Of a stretch of 64,000 bases of DNA, positions 31,872 to 40,364 are shown piece after piece; position 1 is the stretch's first letter; each line of letters begins with the position of its first letter. The stretch is from Mycolicibacterium aurum (GTDB lineage Bacteria > Actinomycetota > Actinomycetes > Mycobacteriales > Mycobacteriaceae): positions 4,712,001-4,776,000 of the forward strand of contig LT549889.1 in NCBI GenBank assembly GCA_900078775.1, read 5' to 3'. The notes beneath the pieces are model-generated. The model saw only the letters and a list, made by a program, of their open reading frames with translations. It made no database searches and was not told the DNA's origin. The position numbers and the translations under genes were made by a program.

Positions 31872-33043
31872 AGGACGATCTTCACCGCGCCGTCGGCCTT
31901 GCGCTGGAAGATGTCGTACGCGTGCGGTGCCCGGTCGAGCGGCAGCGTATGGGTGGCGAAGCCGTCCACGCCGAGCGGGTCGTCGTCGGTCAGCAGCGGC
32001 ATGATCTCGGGCACCCACTTCCTCACGTTGGCCTGGCCCATCCGCAGCTGTACCTGCTTGTCGAACAGTGTCAGCATCGGCAGCGGGTCGGCCATGCCGC
32101 CGTACACGCCGATCACCGAGATGGTGCCGCCGCGGCGCACGATGTCGATCGCCGAGTAGAGCGCGTCGAGCCGATCGATGCCGGCCTTCTGCATGAGCGG
32201 CTTGGCCAGGAAGTCGGGCAGGTAGCCGGTGAGCTGCTGGGCCGCCTTGGCCACCGGGGAGCCATGTGCCTCCATCCCCACCGCGTCGATGACGGAGTCG
32301 GTGCCGCAGCCGTCGGTCATGTCCCGGATGGCGTCGCCGACCGAGCCGCCGACCGTGCCGAGGTCGACGGTTCGGATGCCGCGGGCCTGCGCGCGGGCCA
32401 ACCGTTCGGGCACCCGGTCCACGCCGATCACGTCGTAGCCCTGGTGGGCGGCGATGCGGGCGGCCATGTCACCGATCGGGCCCAGGCCGAGCACGGTGAC
32501 CGACCCGCCGTCGGGGATGTCGGCGTAGGCCACCGACTGCCAGGCGGTGGGCAACACGTCGGACAGGTAGACGAAGCGGGAGTCCGGCGGGCCCTCGGGC
32601 ACCTTGATATGGGTGAACTGGGCCTGCGGCACGCGCAGCAGCTCGGCCTGCCCGCCGGGCACCTGCCCGTAGAGTTCGGAGTAGCCGAAAAGCGCTGCGC
32701 CCATGCCGTGTTCACGCACCTGGGTGGTCTCGCACTGGGTGTAGAGCTCCTTGTCGCACATGAAGCAACTGCCACAGGAGATCTGGAACGGGATGACCAC
32801 CCGGTCGCCGACGGCGAGGTTGCTGACCTCGGAACCGACCTCGCGCACGATGCCCATCGGTTCGTGGCCGAGCACGTCGCCGGGATTCATGAAGGCGCCG
32901 AGCACCTCGTAGAGGTGCAGATCGGATCCGCAGATGTTCGTCGAGGTGATTTCGATGATCGCGTCGGTGGGTTCCTCGATCTTGGGGTCCGGGACCTGCT
33001 CGACCCGGACGTCACGTTTGCCTTGCCAGGTAACTGCTTTCAT
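31862..33043 (-). CDS. Zinc-dependent alcohol/formaldehyde dehydrogenase
   Basis: 393-residue medium-chain dehydrogenase. Catalytic zinc ligands are in TNICGSDLHLYE and GHEPMGIVREVG; the structural zinc lobe has four Cys (SCGSCFMCDKELYTQCE); the nucleotide site is VLGLGPIGDMAAR. The long form with an extra segment (FLAKPLMQKAGIDRLDAL) resembles glutathione-independent formaldehyde dehydrogenase-like enzymes common in actinobacteria. It is the third gene of an operon after the 66-residue protein and the FAD/Rieske oxidoreductase (17 bp gap). Role probably aldehyde or alcohol detoxification. Confidence 0.88.
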   Translation of the reverse strand: MKAVTWQGKRDVRVEQVPDPKIEEPTDAIIEITSTNICGSDLHLYEVLGAFMNPGDVLGHEPMGIVREVGSEVSNLAVGDRVVIPFQISCGSCFMCDKELYTQCETTQVREHGMGAALFGYSELYGQVPGGQAELLRVPQAQFTHIKVPEGPPDSRFVYLSDVLPTAWQSVAYADIPDGGSVTVLGLGPIGDMAARIAAHQGYDVIGVDRVPERLARAQARGIRTVDLGTVGGSVGDAIRDMTDGCGTDSVIDAVGMEAHGSPVAKAAQQLTGYLPDFLAKPLMQKAGIDRLDALYSAIDIVRRGGTISVIGVYGGMADPLPMLTLFDKQVQLRMGQANVRKWVPEIMPLLTDDDPLGVDGFATHTLPLDRAPHAYDIFQRKADGAVKIVLQP

Positions 33044-33060
33044 GGCCGTGCCATACCTCC

Positions 33061-34578
33061 TCAGGCGTTCTGCGAAACGTGGTGGGTGGCGGGGCTCAGG
33101 CCGCGGGTGGCCGGGCCCTCGAGCAGGGTCCCGTCCGGAGCGAACCGGGAGCCGTGCAGCGGGCACTCCCAGGCGCAGTCGGCGTCGTTCCAGTTCACGA
33201 TGCCGCCGAGGTGCGGGCAGACCGGGGACACGGTGCGGTGCACCCCGTCCACGACGCTGTCGGCGCGCAGGTTCCAGGGCGGTCCGGTGACGACGCCCTC
33301 CCCCTCGGCCGGGTCGTCATGCCGGGTCGCCGGCGCCACCCAGCCCTTGGCCATGTGGTACCCGACCGACAAGTTGTGCTGCAACGCGGTGGTGAGCCCG
33401 GACAGTTCGTGCGGGCTCCAGGCGGCGAACGCTCCGGCCCAGTGCATCTGCCCGCCGAGGATCTGCCCGGACAGCGCCAGCGCCGCCGCGACCCCGTTGG
33501 TCATACCCCATTTGTCGAATCCGGTGGCGACCCAGACATGGTGGTTGCCGGGCAGAATCGGCCCGGCGTAGGGCAGTTCGTCGATCGGCGAGTAGTCCTG
33601 CGCCGACCAGTAGTGGGTCTGCACCGCGCCCGGGTAGTGCTGCTTGGCCCAGTGCACCAGTTCGGCGACCGGGCCCGCGGCGTGATCGGCGCGGCCGACG
33701 GTGTGCCCGCCACCCCCGACGATGAGCCGGTCGCCGTCGGGGGTCGGGGCGTACCGGATGGAACGGGTCGGTGAGTCGGCCGACAGGTACATCGCGCGGG
33801 TGATGTCGCCGGGCACGTCGAAGGCCACGCAGTAGGACCGGTGCGGGCTGACCTTGGCGAAGAAACCGCCGCGGTCCAGGATCGGCACGCCGGTGGCCAG
33901 CACGCAGTGCTCGGCGGTGACGGTGCGCGAGGCCGAGCGGTCGGCCGCGTCGATGGTGAGGCGCAGCGGGCTGCCGATCGATACCGACCGGACCCGGGCG
34001 CCCTGGGCGACGCTGCCGCCGTGGCGCTCGAGTTCGGCGACGAAGCTGTCCAGCAGCGGGATCGGGTCGAGCTGGACCTGATCGGGCAGCCGGACCCCGC
34101 CGTGGAACGGGAACGGGACGTCGGCGTCGGTGACCCATTCCACCGGCAGCCCGGCGGCCCGGCAGGCCTCGAATTCGGCTCGGGCGTCACCGATTCCGCT
34201 CGACGACTGGGCGTAGGTGTAGGCGTCCTCGCGCTGGAACGCGACGTCGTGCGCCTCGCAGTACCGGGTCAGCCAGTCACGGCCCTCGGTGTTGCCGGTG
34301 ACGTAGTCACGCACCAGCTTCTCGCCGTGCTTGGCCGAGACCCGGGACAGCTTGGTGCCCTGCAGCAGGCTCACCTTGCCGGTGGTGTTGCCGGTGGCGC
34401 ACGCGCCGATGTGGCGGGCCTCCAGCACCAGCACCTTCTTACCGGCCCGGGCCAGCAGCAGGGCGGTGGTCAGCCCGGTGATGCCGGCGCCGACGACGGC
34501 GACATCGACATGTTGGGCGTCGAACTGCGGCGCGGACCCCGGAGGCTCCGGGCGCCCGTCCAGCCACAGCGAAGTCAT
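33061..34578 (-). CDS. FAD-dependent oxidoreductase with C-terminal Rieske domain
   Basis: 505-residue protein. Residues ~20-400 form a DAO-type FAD oxidoreductase (dinucleotide motif DVAVVGAGITGLTTALLLAR, C-terminal HHVWVATGFDKWGMTNG). Residues ~445-490 are a canonical Rieske domain, CPHLGG and CPLHGS holding the C-x-H and C-x2-H ligands. Such fusions oxidise amines or related substrates with electron transfer to the cluster; the substrate is unknown. The start overlaps the stop of the upstream 66-residue protein gene by four bases (ATGA). Confidence 0.88.
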   Translation of the reverse strand: MTSLWLDGRPEPPGSAPQFDAQHVDVAVVGAGITGLTTALLLARAGKKVLVLEARHIGACATGNTTGKVSLLQGTKLSRVSAKHGEKLVRDYVTGNTEGRDWLTRYCEAHDVAFQREDAYTYAQSSSGIGDARAEFEACRAAGLPVEWVTDADVPFPFHGGVRLPDQVQLDPIPLLDSFVAELERHGGSVAQGARVRSVSIGSPLRLTIDAADRSASRTVTAEHCVLATGVPILDRGGFFAKVSPHRSYCVAFDVPGDITRAMYLSADSPTRSIRYAPTPDGDRLIVGGGGHTVGRADHAAGPVAELVHWAKQHYPGAVQTHYWSAQDYSPIDELPYAGPILPGNHHVWVATGFDKWGMTNGVAAALALSGQILGGQMHWAGAFAAWSPHELSGLTTALQHNLSVGYHMAKGWVAPATRHDDPAEGEGVVTGPPWNLRADSVVDGVHRTVSPVCPHLGGIVNWNDADCAWECPLHGSRFAPDGTLLEGPATRGLSPATHHVSQNA

Positions 34579-34775
34579 GCGCTTGGATCCTTCGCACCGT
34601 CACTGTTGTCGAAGAACGACCAGCCGTTCTCGGACTCGACCTCCATCCGCCAGCCGAGCTCGGAGTTGTGGTCGGCCTTCTGGTCGACGAACCAGGCGTG
34701 GGCGTCCTGGGCGCTGTCGAAATCCTTGGTGTCCACCACGTCGCCGTGGGGATTGATCACTCGGTAAGTAGCCAT
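34575..34775 (-). CDS. Small conserved hypothetical protein
   Basis: 66-residue acidic protein (MATYRVINPHGDVVDTKDFD, then a helix DAHAWFVDQKAD and GWRMEVESENGWSFF). It looks like a small alpha/beta fold with aromatic clusters; no function known. It is the first gene of the operon with the FAD/Rieske protein and the alcohol dehydrogenase and is coupled to the former by ATGA. It is divergent from the 57-residue acidic protein gene at 34873. Confidence 0.7.
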   Translation of the reverse strand: MATYRVINPHGDVVDTKDFDSAQDAHAWFVDQKADHNSELGWRMEVESENGWSFFDNSDGAKDPSA

Positions 34776-34814
34776 TGCTTGTGCTTTCCCGTTTTCACCA
34801 GGACTAACCCCCGT

Positions 34815-34840
34815 GGTTCGTTCCCGGCCGGCCGGGGTAG
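34815..34840 (+). promoter_or_regulatory. Possible SigF-type promoter
   Basis: GGTTC (34815-34819) and GGGTAG (34835-34840) with a 15-bp spacer resemble the mycobacterial SigF consensus (GGTTT-N15-17-GGGTA). It would drive the acidic small protein gene 33 bp downstream. Pattern match only. Confidence 0.35.
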
Positions 34841-34872
34841 CCCGCTGGGGACGCCCAGCAGGAGGTACCGCG

Positions 34873-35046
34873 ATGACCGGACCCAAGTCCGACAGCAAGA
34901 ACGAATCCGACGTGGACGACGATCCGCGGGTCGCCGCCTCGCGCGCCGGGGCGGACGAGGACGGCTCCTACGTGGGCCGGGCCTCCTCCGATGACGACTT
35001 CGACGCCGGGGAGACCGGTGCGGAGGCCCGCAGCGCCGACGGCTGA
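34873..35046 (+). CDS. Small acidic hypothetical protein
   Basis: 57-residue, highly acidic, probably disordered protein (KNESDVDDDPRVAASRAGAD, SSDDDFDAGETGAEARSADG). The ATG at 34873 has a perfect AGGAGG ribosome site eight bases upstream; a longer reading from 34813 lacks one. A SigF-like promoter may lie upstream, so it could be a stress-induced protein. No function can be assigned. Confidence 0.65.
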   Translation: MTGPKSDSKNESDVDDDPRVAASRAGADEDGSYVGRASSDDDFDAGETGAEARSADG

Positions 35047-35118
35047 CCGCTCGAAATCGCCGCACGGGCGGGCGGCCGCACCGTGCGACGATGGGAGACG
35101 GACGCGAGGGGGGCTCAG

Positions 35119-36942
35119 TTGTCTGTGACGGTGTCGATGGTGCAGGCGTCGCGACCCGGCCAGTTGGTCGCCTCGGCCGCCGAGCTCGGCACCAAGATCA
35201 CCGCGCTGGACACCGTGCTGGCCGCGCAGCGCCACGCCCTGGCCGGGCTGCGCGGGTCCTGGCGGGGACAGGCCGCCGAGGCCGCCATCGTCCGGGCCGA
35301 ACGCAACCTCGACCGCCAGGAGGAGCTGCGCGCCCGGCTCGCCGCGCTGCAGCAGGCGCTGCGCTCGGGCGGCGCCCGGCTGGGGTTCACCCGCACCGGG
35401 CTGCTGTCCATCGTCGAATCACTTCGGGCGACCGGCTGGCGGGTCGGCGAGGACGGCACCGCAACCCCTCCCCCAGTGCCGGCGATCCTGCGGCTGCTGG
35501 CCCCGGCGTGGACGGCGCTGATCCAGAAACTGCTCGCCCTGTTCGGTGAGATCGACGCCCAGACGGCGGCGGCCATCGCTGCGGCGCTGGGCGGCCCGGT
35601 GCCCGAGACCCCGCCGGGCACCCCGGGCGATCCACGCAAACTGCCGCCGGCCGCGACCTCCCCCGAGGACGTCAAACGGTGGTGGGATTCGCTGTCGCAG
35701 GCCGAGCGTGACCAACTCATCGCCGGGCACCCGGCCGCGTTGGGCAATCTGAACGGGATCCCGGCCGACGCTCGCGCTGCTGTGAATCAGGCTGTCCTGC
35801 AAGATGATCTGGACCGGGTGATCGATGCCGCCGAGCGGCACGGGGTGTCCACCGACGCGGTGCTGGCCGATCCGGGCGCCTACGGGCTGACCGCCGCCGA
35901 CGCCACCCGCTACGGCAACGCGGTGCAGACCCGCAAGGGTCTGGACAAGATGGCGGGCGCCGGCAAGCAGGACCGCCCGGTGCTGCTGTGGGCCTACGAC
36001 CCCCTGGCCTTCAACGGGCAGGGCAAGGCCGCGGTGGCGATCGGTAACCCTGACACCGCGCAGAACACCGCCGTCGTGGTGCCCGGTACCGGCAGCAGCG
36101 TCAAGGACGGCTGGCTGGAAGGCGACAACGCCACCAACCTGTACGACCAGATGCGCCTCGGCGACCCGGACGAGCCCGCCTCGGTGATCGCCTGGATGGG
36201 CTACGACGCACCCGACAGCCCCATCGACACCCGCATCGCCACCCCCGACCTGGCCCGCACGGGTGGTGACCTGTTGGCCGCCGACGTCAACGGGCTGGGC
36301 GCCACCCATGCGGGCGGGCCGTCCAACGTCACCGTCATCGGGCACTCCTACGGTTCCACCACGGTGGCCGACGCGTTCGCCGCGAGCGGGATGCGCGCCG
36401 ACAATGCGGTGCTGATCGGTTCTCCCGGAACGGATCTCGCGAGGAGCGCGGCCGATTTCCAGCTGCCCGAGGGCGGGCAGGTGTATGTCGGCGCGGCATC
36501 CAGCGATCCGGTGAGCTGGCTCGGGCAGGCCGGCCCGATCCCCGACATCATCAACCGCGAGCTCGGCTACCCGCTGGGTCTGGAGGCCGGGCTGGGCCGG
36601 GACCCGGCCGGAGACGGGTTCGGGTCGGTGCGCTTCGACGCCGAGGTGCCCGGCCGCGGCGGGCTGCCGGACTTCGGTGATCACTCCCGCTACTACGACA
36701 TCGGCAGCGAGTCGCTGCGGGCGATGACCGATATCGCCAACGGCGACGGGGACACCCTGGCCGAGAACGGGTATACCGCCGAGGGCCGCCGCCAGCCGCA
36801 CATCGGGCTGCCCGACGTGGTCGATCTGCCCGGACTGCCCCCGGTCGACCTGCCCGACTGGGACACTCGGATTCCCGGCACCCCCGCCCTCAACGACCCG
36901 GAAGGCGACCGTGGCACCGTCACCAAGAACCACCAGTACTGA
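35119..36942 (+). CDS. DUF1023 alpha/beta hydrolase with N-terminal WXG100-like region
   Basis: About 607-residue protein. The N-terminal ~100 residues look like a WXG100/ESX-type helical hairpin (LAGLRGSWRGQAAEAAIVRA with a W-x-G, then RLAALQQALRSGG). A middle region follows and then a DUF1023 alpha/beta hydrolase with nucleophile Ser in VTVIGHSYGSTTVADAF and a DxxxP-type strand before it. The start is a TTG at 35119 with a GAGGGGGG site at good spacing; GTG 35125 is an alternative. The family is common in actinobacteria and is suspected to contain secreted lipases or type VII effectors. It overlaps the following lipoprotein gene by 32 bases. Confidence 0.8.
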   Translation: MSVTVSMVQASRPGQLVASAAELGTKITALDTVLAAQRHALAGLRGSWRGQAAEAAIVRAERNLDRQEELRARLAALQQALRSGGARLGFTRTGLLSIVESLRATGWRVGEDGTATPPPVPAILRLLAPAWTALIQKLLALFGEIDAQTAAAIAAALGGPVPETPPGTPGDPRKLPPAATSPEDVKRWWDSLSQAERDQLIAGHPAALGNLNGIPADARAAVNQAVLQDDLDRVIDAAERHGVSTDAVLADPGAYGLTAADATRYGNAVQTRKGLDKMAGAGKQDRPVLLWAYDPLAFNGQGKAAVAIGNPDTAQNTAVVVPGTGSSVKDGWLEGDNATNLYDQMRLGDPDEPASVIAWMGYDAPDSPIDTRIATPDLARTGGDLLAADVNGLGATHAGGPSNVTVIGHSYGSTTVADAFAASGMRADNAVLIGSPGTDLARSAADFQLPEGGQVYVGAASSDPVSWLGQAGPIPDIINRELGYPLGLEAGLGRDPAGDGFGSVRFDAEVPGRGGLPDFGDHSRYYDIGSESLRAMTDIANGDGDTLAENGYTAEGRRQPHIGLPDVVDLPGLPPVDLPDWDTRIPGTPALNDPEGDRGTVTKNHQY

Positions 36943-37453
36943 CCGTTGGCGCCTGTGTACGGCCGTCATGGCCGGCGCCCTACTACTAGGAGGATGTGGG
37001 ATGGGAGCCCAAGGTTCGGCAGCGGACCTCGACGGTCCGGAGATGAGTGACGAGCAGACCCGCGCCCAGGTGGTGGACCCGGCCAAGCGGCTGGTCCAGG
37101 CGGTGGGCCTGCAGCTGCGCGGGGCGACGTTCGAGTTCGACTCGTGCACCGATCAGCAGACCGCCCCGTACCGCGGGCAGGTCGGGATGGGGTTCACCTT
37201 CCCGGCCGGGGCCGACAAGCAGGCCTACCTCGACGAGATCGTGGCGGCGCTGGCCGCCGACGGCTGGACCGACGGGGCGCCACCCGGGAAGGCCCCGCAC
37301 GGGCGGGCCATGAGTCTGGGTGAGGTGATGGCGATCATCGCGGCCAATCCGGATCACCCGGACCGGGGCTACATCGAGATCTACGGCGAGTGCCGCAATG
37401 CCGGGGAGCACAGCGCCGACGAGGAGGACATCCGCGCCGAACTCACATCGTGA
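36911..37453 (+). CDS. Lipoprotein of unknown function
   Basis: 180-residue lipoprotein. The N-terminal signal ends with the lipobox LLGGCG (AVMAGALLLGGCGMGAQG), so the mature protein would be lipid-anchored at Cys ~29. The rest is a soluble domain with two Cys (FEFDSCTDQQ, IYGECRNAG) that could form a disulfide. GTG start inside the end of the DUF1023 gene implies translational coupling and a functional link; an immunity-type or chaperone role for the hydrolase is possible but unproven. Confidence 0.8.
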   Translation: MAPSPRTTSTDRWRLCTAVMAGALLLGGCGMGAQGSAADLDGPEMSDEQTRAQVVDPAKRLVQAVGLQLRGATFEFDSCTDQQTAPYRGQVGMGFTFPAGADKQAYLDEIVAALAADGWTDGAPPGKAPHGRAMSLGEVMAIIAANPDHPDRGYIEIYGECRNAGEHSADEEDIRAELTS

Positions 37454-37736
37454 GGTTGATGGCGTCGGCCGCGGCCTGATCCTCGCTCTGGTAACGGCCT
37501 GCGGCGGTGGTGAGGTTGTCCGCGTAGGTCTGGGTTGCTTGCGCGAGGGCCGTGGTGGCTTCCGCGACGGCGGTCTGGGCCTCGAGACAGGCTGCGGCGG
37601 TCTGCAGTTCACTCGCCGCTTGGGCCGCTTCCGCCAGGGGGCCGTCGGCGCCTAGGCCGGACAGCCCTGCGCTCGCTTGGCCGAACGCGGTGCCGGCGGT
37701 CGTCAAGGCGCCCGGGTCGACGATCAGAGGCTGCAT
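37443..37736 (-). CDS. EspC/DUF2580-like ESX-associated small protein
   Basis: 97-residue, Ala-rich helical hairpin protein. MQPLIVDPGALTTAGTAFGQ at the N-terminus and NLTTAAGRYQSEDQAAADAI at the C-terminus resemble EspC-like (DUF2580) proteins; YQSED fits the Y-x3-D/E signal of type VII secretion substrates. No W-x-G motif is evident in the turn. It is convergent with the lipoprotein gene (overlap 11 bases) and close to the WXG100-like hydrolase, suggesting a type VII secretion-related set, although no ESX core genes are in the window. Confidence 0.7.
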   Translation of the reverse strand: MQPLIVDPGALTTAGTAFGQASAGLSGLGADGPLAEAAQAASELQTAAACLEAQTAVAEATTALAQATQTYADNLTTAAGRYQSEDQAAADAINLTM

Positions 37737-38050
37737 GGACCGAGTCTAATTCCGCTGGAAACGGTGCCCGCGCAGCAATATTTCGAGCATCCCGGCGAGC
37801 CCGTCCGGCCTTTCTGGTCGTGATCCCCCGAAGTCATCGTCGGCGGCACGTGTCCACAGCGCCGATGACGCATAGTTACTTTCGGACGGCGACATACTGC
37901 GCGCACGCGGGCTCGTTCCGCTCGACGATCCGCTGAGCCTCGGAGCCTCGGAGCCATTTTGCCGTTCGGGGCCGACGAGGACCGTGACCCCCACCAACAC
38001 TGCGGCGGCTGCCTGATTGTGGTGCGGATCTGCCGACGGACCCACCAAAC
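37737..38050. other. Intergenic region, no gene recognised
   Basis: About 310 bp between the EspC-like gene start and the tRNA-Leu terminator. I see no convincing coding region or RNA gene; open frames here lack homology and codon bias. It presumably holds the promoter of the EspC-like gene. Confidence 0.5.
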
Positions 38051-38088
38051 ACAAAGGTCACGACCTCTTTCGAGGCCGTGACCTTTGT
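38051..38088 (-). terminator. Hairpin terminator downstream of tRNA-Leu
   Basis: Long inverted repeat: ACAAAGGTCACGACCTC, TTTC loop, then GAGGCCGTGACCTTTGT; a 17-bp stem with one mismatch. It begins eight bases past the 3' end of tRNA-Leu and fits a strong terminator of that transcript. Confidence 0.75.
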
Positions 38089-38095
38089 CTCACTG

Positions 38096-38178
38096 TGGGC
38101 GAAGGGGGACTTGAACCCCCACGTCCCGAAGGACACTGGCACCTGAAGCCAGCGCGTCTGCCATTCCGCCACTCGCCC
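38096..38178 (-). tRNA. tRNA-Leu (anticodon CAG)
   Basis: The minus strand folds as a class II tRNA: acceptor GGGCGAG paired with the 3' end TTCGCCC, long variable arm GTCCTTCGGGAC, T-arm GGGGGTTCAAGTCCCCC. Anticodon loop TTCAGGT gives CAG, reading CUG. CCA is not encoded. It lies next to fhaA, as in other mycobacteria. Confidence 0.95.
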
Positions 38179-38390
38179 TGAATGACCGGGAAACCGTATC
38201 ACCCGTCGGCCCGTCGGCCCAAACCGGCTGAAAGCGATCCTGCTCACCACCCCTGACCTGGTGCTTTCCGATTCTCAGAGAATCGTTGGTCACGCAAAAG
38301 CCTGCTGGGCCGATAACATGCGTGTGAGCAGTGTGGCCAGAGCGACACGCGGCCGCGATAAACAGGCACGACGAACAGACAGGCGGTGAG

Positions 38391-39817
38391 ATGGGTCTGG
38401 CAGACCGTATCGAACGACGCCTGGAGTCGACGGTCGGCGATGCCTTCGCCCGGGTCTTCGGCGGGTCGATCGTCCCGCAGGAGGTCGAGGCGCTGCTGCG
38501 CCGGGAAGCCGAGGCCGGGGCCCGTGACGTCGGACGCGGTCGCATTTTGGCGCCCAACGACTACATCATTACCCTCGGTGAGGCTGATTACCGGAAGGTG
38601 AGCGCGGACCCCGACCGGACATCAGCCACTTTTGCCCGCCACCTGGAGGGTTTCATCCATGACCAGGGGTGGCAAACGTATGGTGATGTGGTCGTCAGGT
38701 TTGAGCCATCGCCGAGCCTGCACACCGGACAGTTCCGCGCCCGTGGAGCGGTCAACCCAGACACGACCACCCACGAGCCCCCAGCAGCACGAGACCGCGC
38801 GTCCACCGCAGAACCAGGAGTACCAGCGATGACCGACAACCCGAGCTACCGAGGGCAGGGACAGGGTCGGCCCGGCGACGACCAGTACGACGACGACCGG
38901 TACCGCCAGCAAGAGGATGCCCGCGGCTACCAGCAGCGCCCCGGCGGCTACCCCGACCAGGGCGGCTACCCGCAGGAGCAGGGCGGCTACGACCAGGGCT
39001 ACCCGCCGCCGTCCTACGAGCAGCGTCCGCCCGCCGGCGGTTACGGACAGCCCCCGGGCCAGCCGCAGGGCGGCTACCCCGACCAGGGCTACCGTCAGCC
39101 GCCCCCGCCGGCCGGTTACGGCCAGCAGCCCCCGGCCGGTCCTCCGCCGGGCTACGGCGACTACGACTATGGCCGCCCGCCGGCCCCCGCCAAGACGAGG
39201 GCTACGGCTCGCAGGGCCGTCCCCCGGCCCCGGGCTACCCGGACCAGGGCGGATACCCGGATCAGGGTGGCTACGGCCGACCCGATCAGGGTGGCTACGG
39301 CCGGGCCGACTACGCCCCGGCCCCGCCCGCGGCCCCGGATTACGGTCGCTACGGCGAGCCGCCGGCCCAGGGTGGCTACCCCGACCACGGCGGCTACGAC
39401 CAGGGCGGCTATGACCAGGGCAAATACGGCGATCAGGGTGGTTACGGCGAGCCCGCCGGCTACGACTACGGCGCCCCCTCGCAGGCACCCGTTGCCCCCG
39501 CCCCCGGCGGCTACGGCGGCGGTTACGGCGCTGCGCAGGTGACCCTGCAGCTCGACGACGGCAGCGGCCGCACCTACCAGCTGCGTGAGGGCGCGAACGT
39601 GATCGGCCGCGGCCAGGACGCCCAGTTCCGGCTGCCCGACACCGGGGTGTCCCGGCGCCACCTGGAGATCCGCTGGGACGGCCAGGTCGCCCTGCTGTCG
39701 GACCTCAATTCGACCAACGGCACCACCGTGAACAACGCCCCGGTGCAGGAGTGGCAGCTGGCCGACGGTGACGTCATCCGGCTGGGCCACTCCGAGATCA
39801 TCGTTCGGGTCCACTGA
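38391..39817 (+). CDS. fhaA: FhaA, FHA-domain protein (frame broken once by a probable base error)
   Basis: FhaA is a PknA/PknB-linked FHA protein regulating peptidoglycan synthesis. The N-terminal domain (RIERRLESTVGDAFARVFGG, VPQEVEALLRREAEAG) is followed by a long Gly/Tyr/Gln/Pro-rich linker with GGYPDQGG-type repeats and a C-terminal FHA domain (VIGRGQDAQFRLPDTGVSRR, DLNSTNGTTVNN). From ~39174 to 39192 the frame must shift: before it reads YDYGRPPAP, after it QDEGYGSQGRPPAPGYPDQG. Adding one C to the C5 run at 39184-39188 restores a continuous 475-residue protein. I regard it as a sequence error rather than a pseudogene. The ATG at 38391 gives MGLADRIERRLE, fitting the family. Confidence 0.88.
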
Positions 39818-39896
39818 GCGCCGTCTCGGTTCCAGGGGTGCGCCCCAGTATCGTGACGGCGATGATCGAGCGGGACCGAGACGGAGAGGACGTCGG

Positions 39897-40364
39897 ATGC
39901 AGGGGCTAGTACTGCAGCTGACGCGTGTCGGCTTCCTGCTGCTGCTGTGGCTGTTCATCTGGTCGGTACTGCGCATCCTGCGCACCGACATCTACGCGCC
40001 CACCGGTGCGGTCATGGTCCGACGCGGTCTCGCGCTGCGCGGTTCGCTACTGCCCAAGGGCGAGCGGCGGCACACCGCGCGGCACCTGGTGGTCACCGAG
40101 GGAGCCCTGGCCGGCACCCGCATCACCTTGAGCAGCCAGCCGGTGCTGATCGGCCGCGCCGACGATTCCACCCTCGTCTTGACTGACGATTACGCATCGA
40201 CACGGCACGCCAGGCTGTCCCCGCGGGGCTCGGAGTGGTACGTAGAGGACCTAGGATCGACCAACGGCACATACCTCGACAGGGCGAAGGTGACAACGGC
40301 GGTAAGGGTTCCGATGGGAACGCCGGTACGGATCGGCAAGACGGTGATCGAGTTGCGCCCGTGA
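39897..40364 (+). CDS. fhaB: FhaB (FipA), membrane-anchored FHA-domain protein
   Basis: 155-residue protein with an N-terminal membrane helix (VGFLLLLWLFIWSVLRILRT) and a C-terminal FHA domain (SSQPVLIGRADDSTLVLTDD, YASTRHARLSPRG, VEDLGSTNGTYLDRAK) that binds phosphothreonine. In mycobacteria FhaB/FipA links the PknA/PknB kinases to FtsZ and FtsQ at the septum. Its stop overlaps the pstP GTG (GTGA), so it heads a tightly coupled operon fhaB-pstP-rodA-pbpA-pknA-pknB, all joined by four-base overlaps. Confidence 0.95.
   Translation: MQGLVLQLTRVGFLLLLWLFIWSVLRILRTDIYAPTGAVMVRRGLALRGSLLPKGERRHTARHLVVTEGALAGTRITLSSQPVLIGRADDSTLVLTDDYASTRHARLSPRGSEWYVEDLGSTNGTYLDRAKVTTAVRVPMGTPVRIGKTVIELRP

Noticed and set aside
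38931..39480. CRISPR or DNA-level repeat array in fhaA
   Set aside because: The repeats are imperfect, codon-phased and encode the GGYPDQGG linker; no spacer structure.
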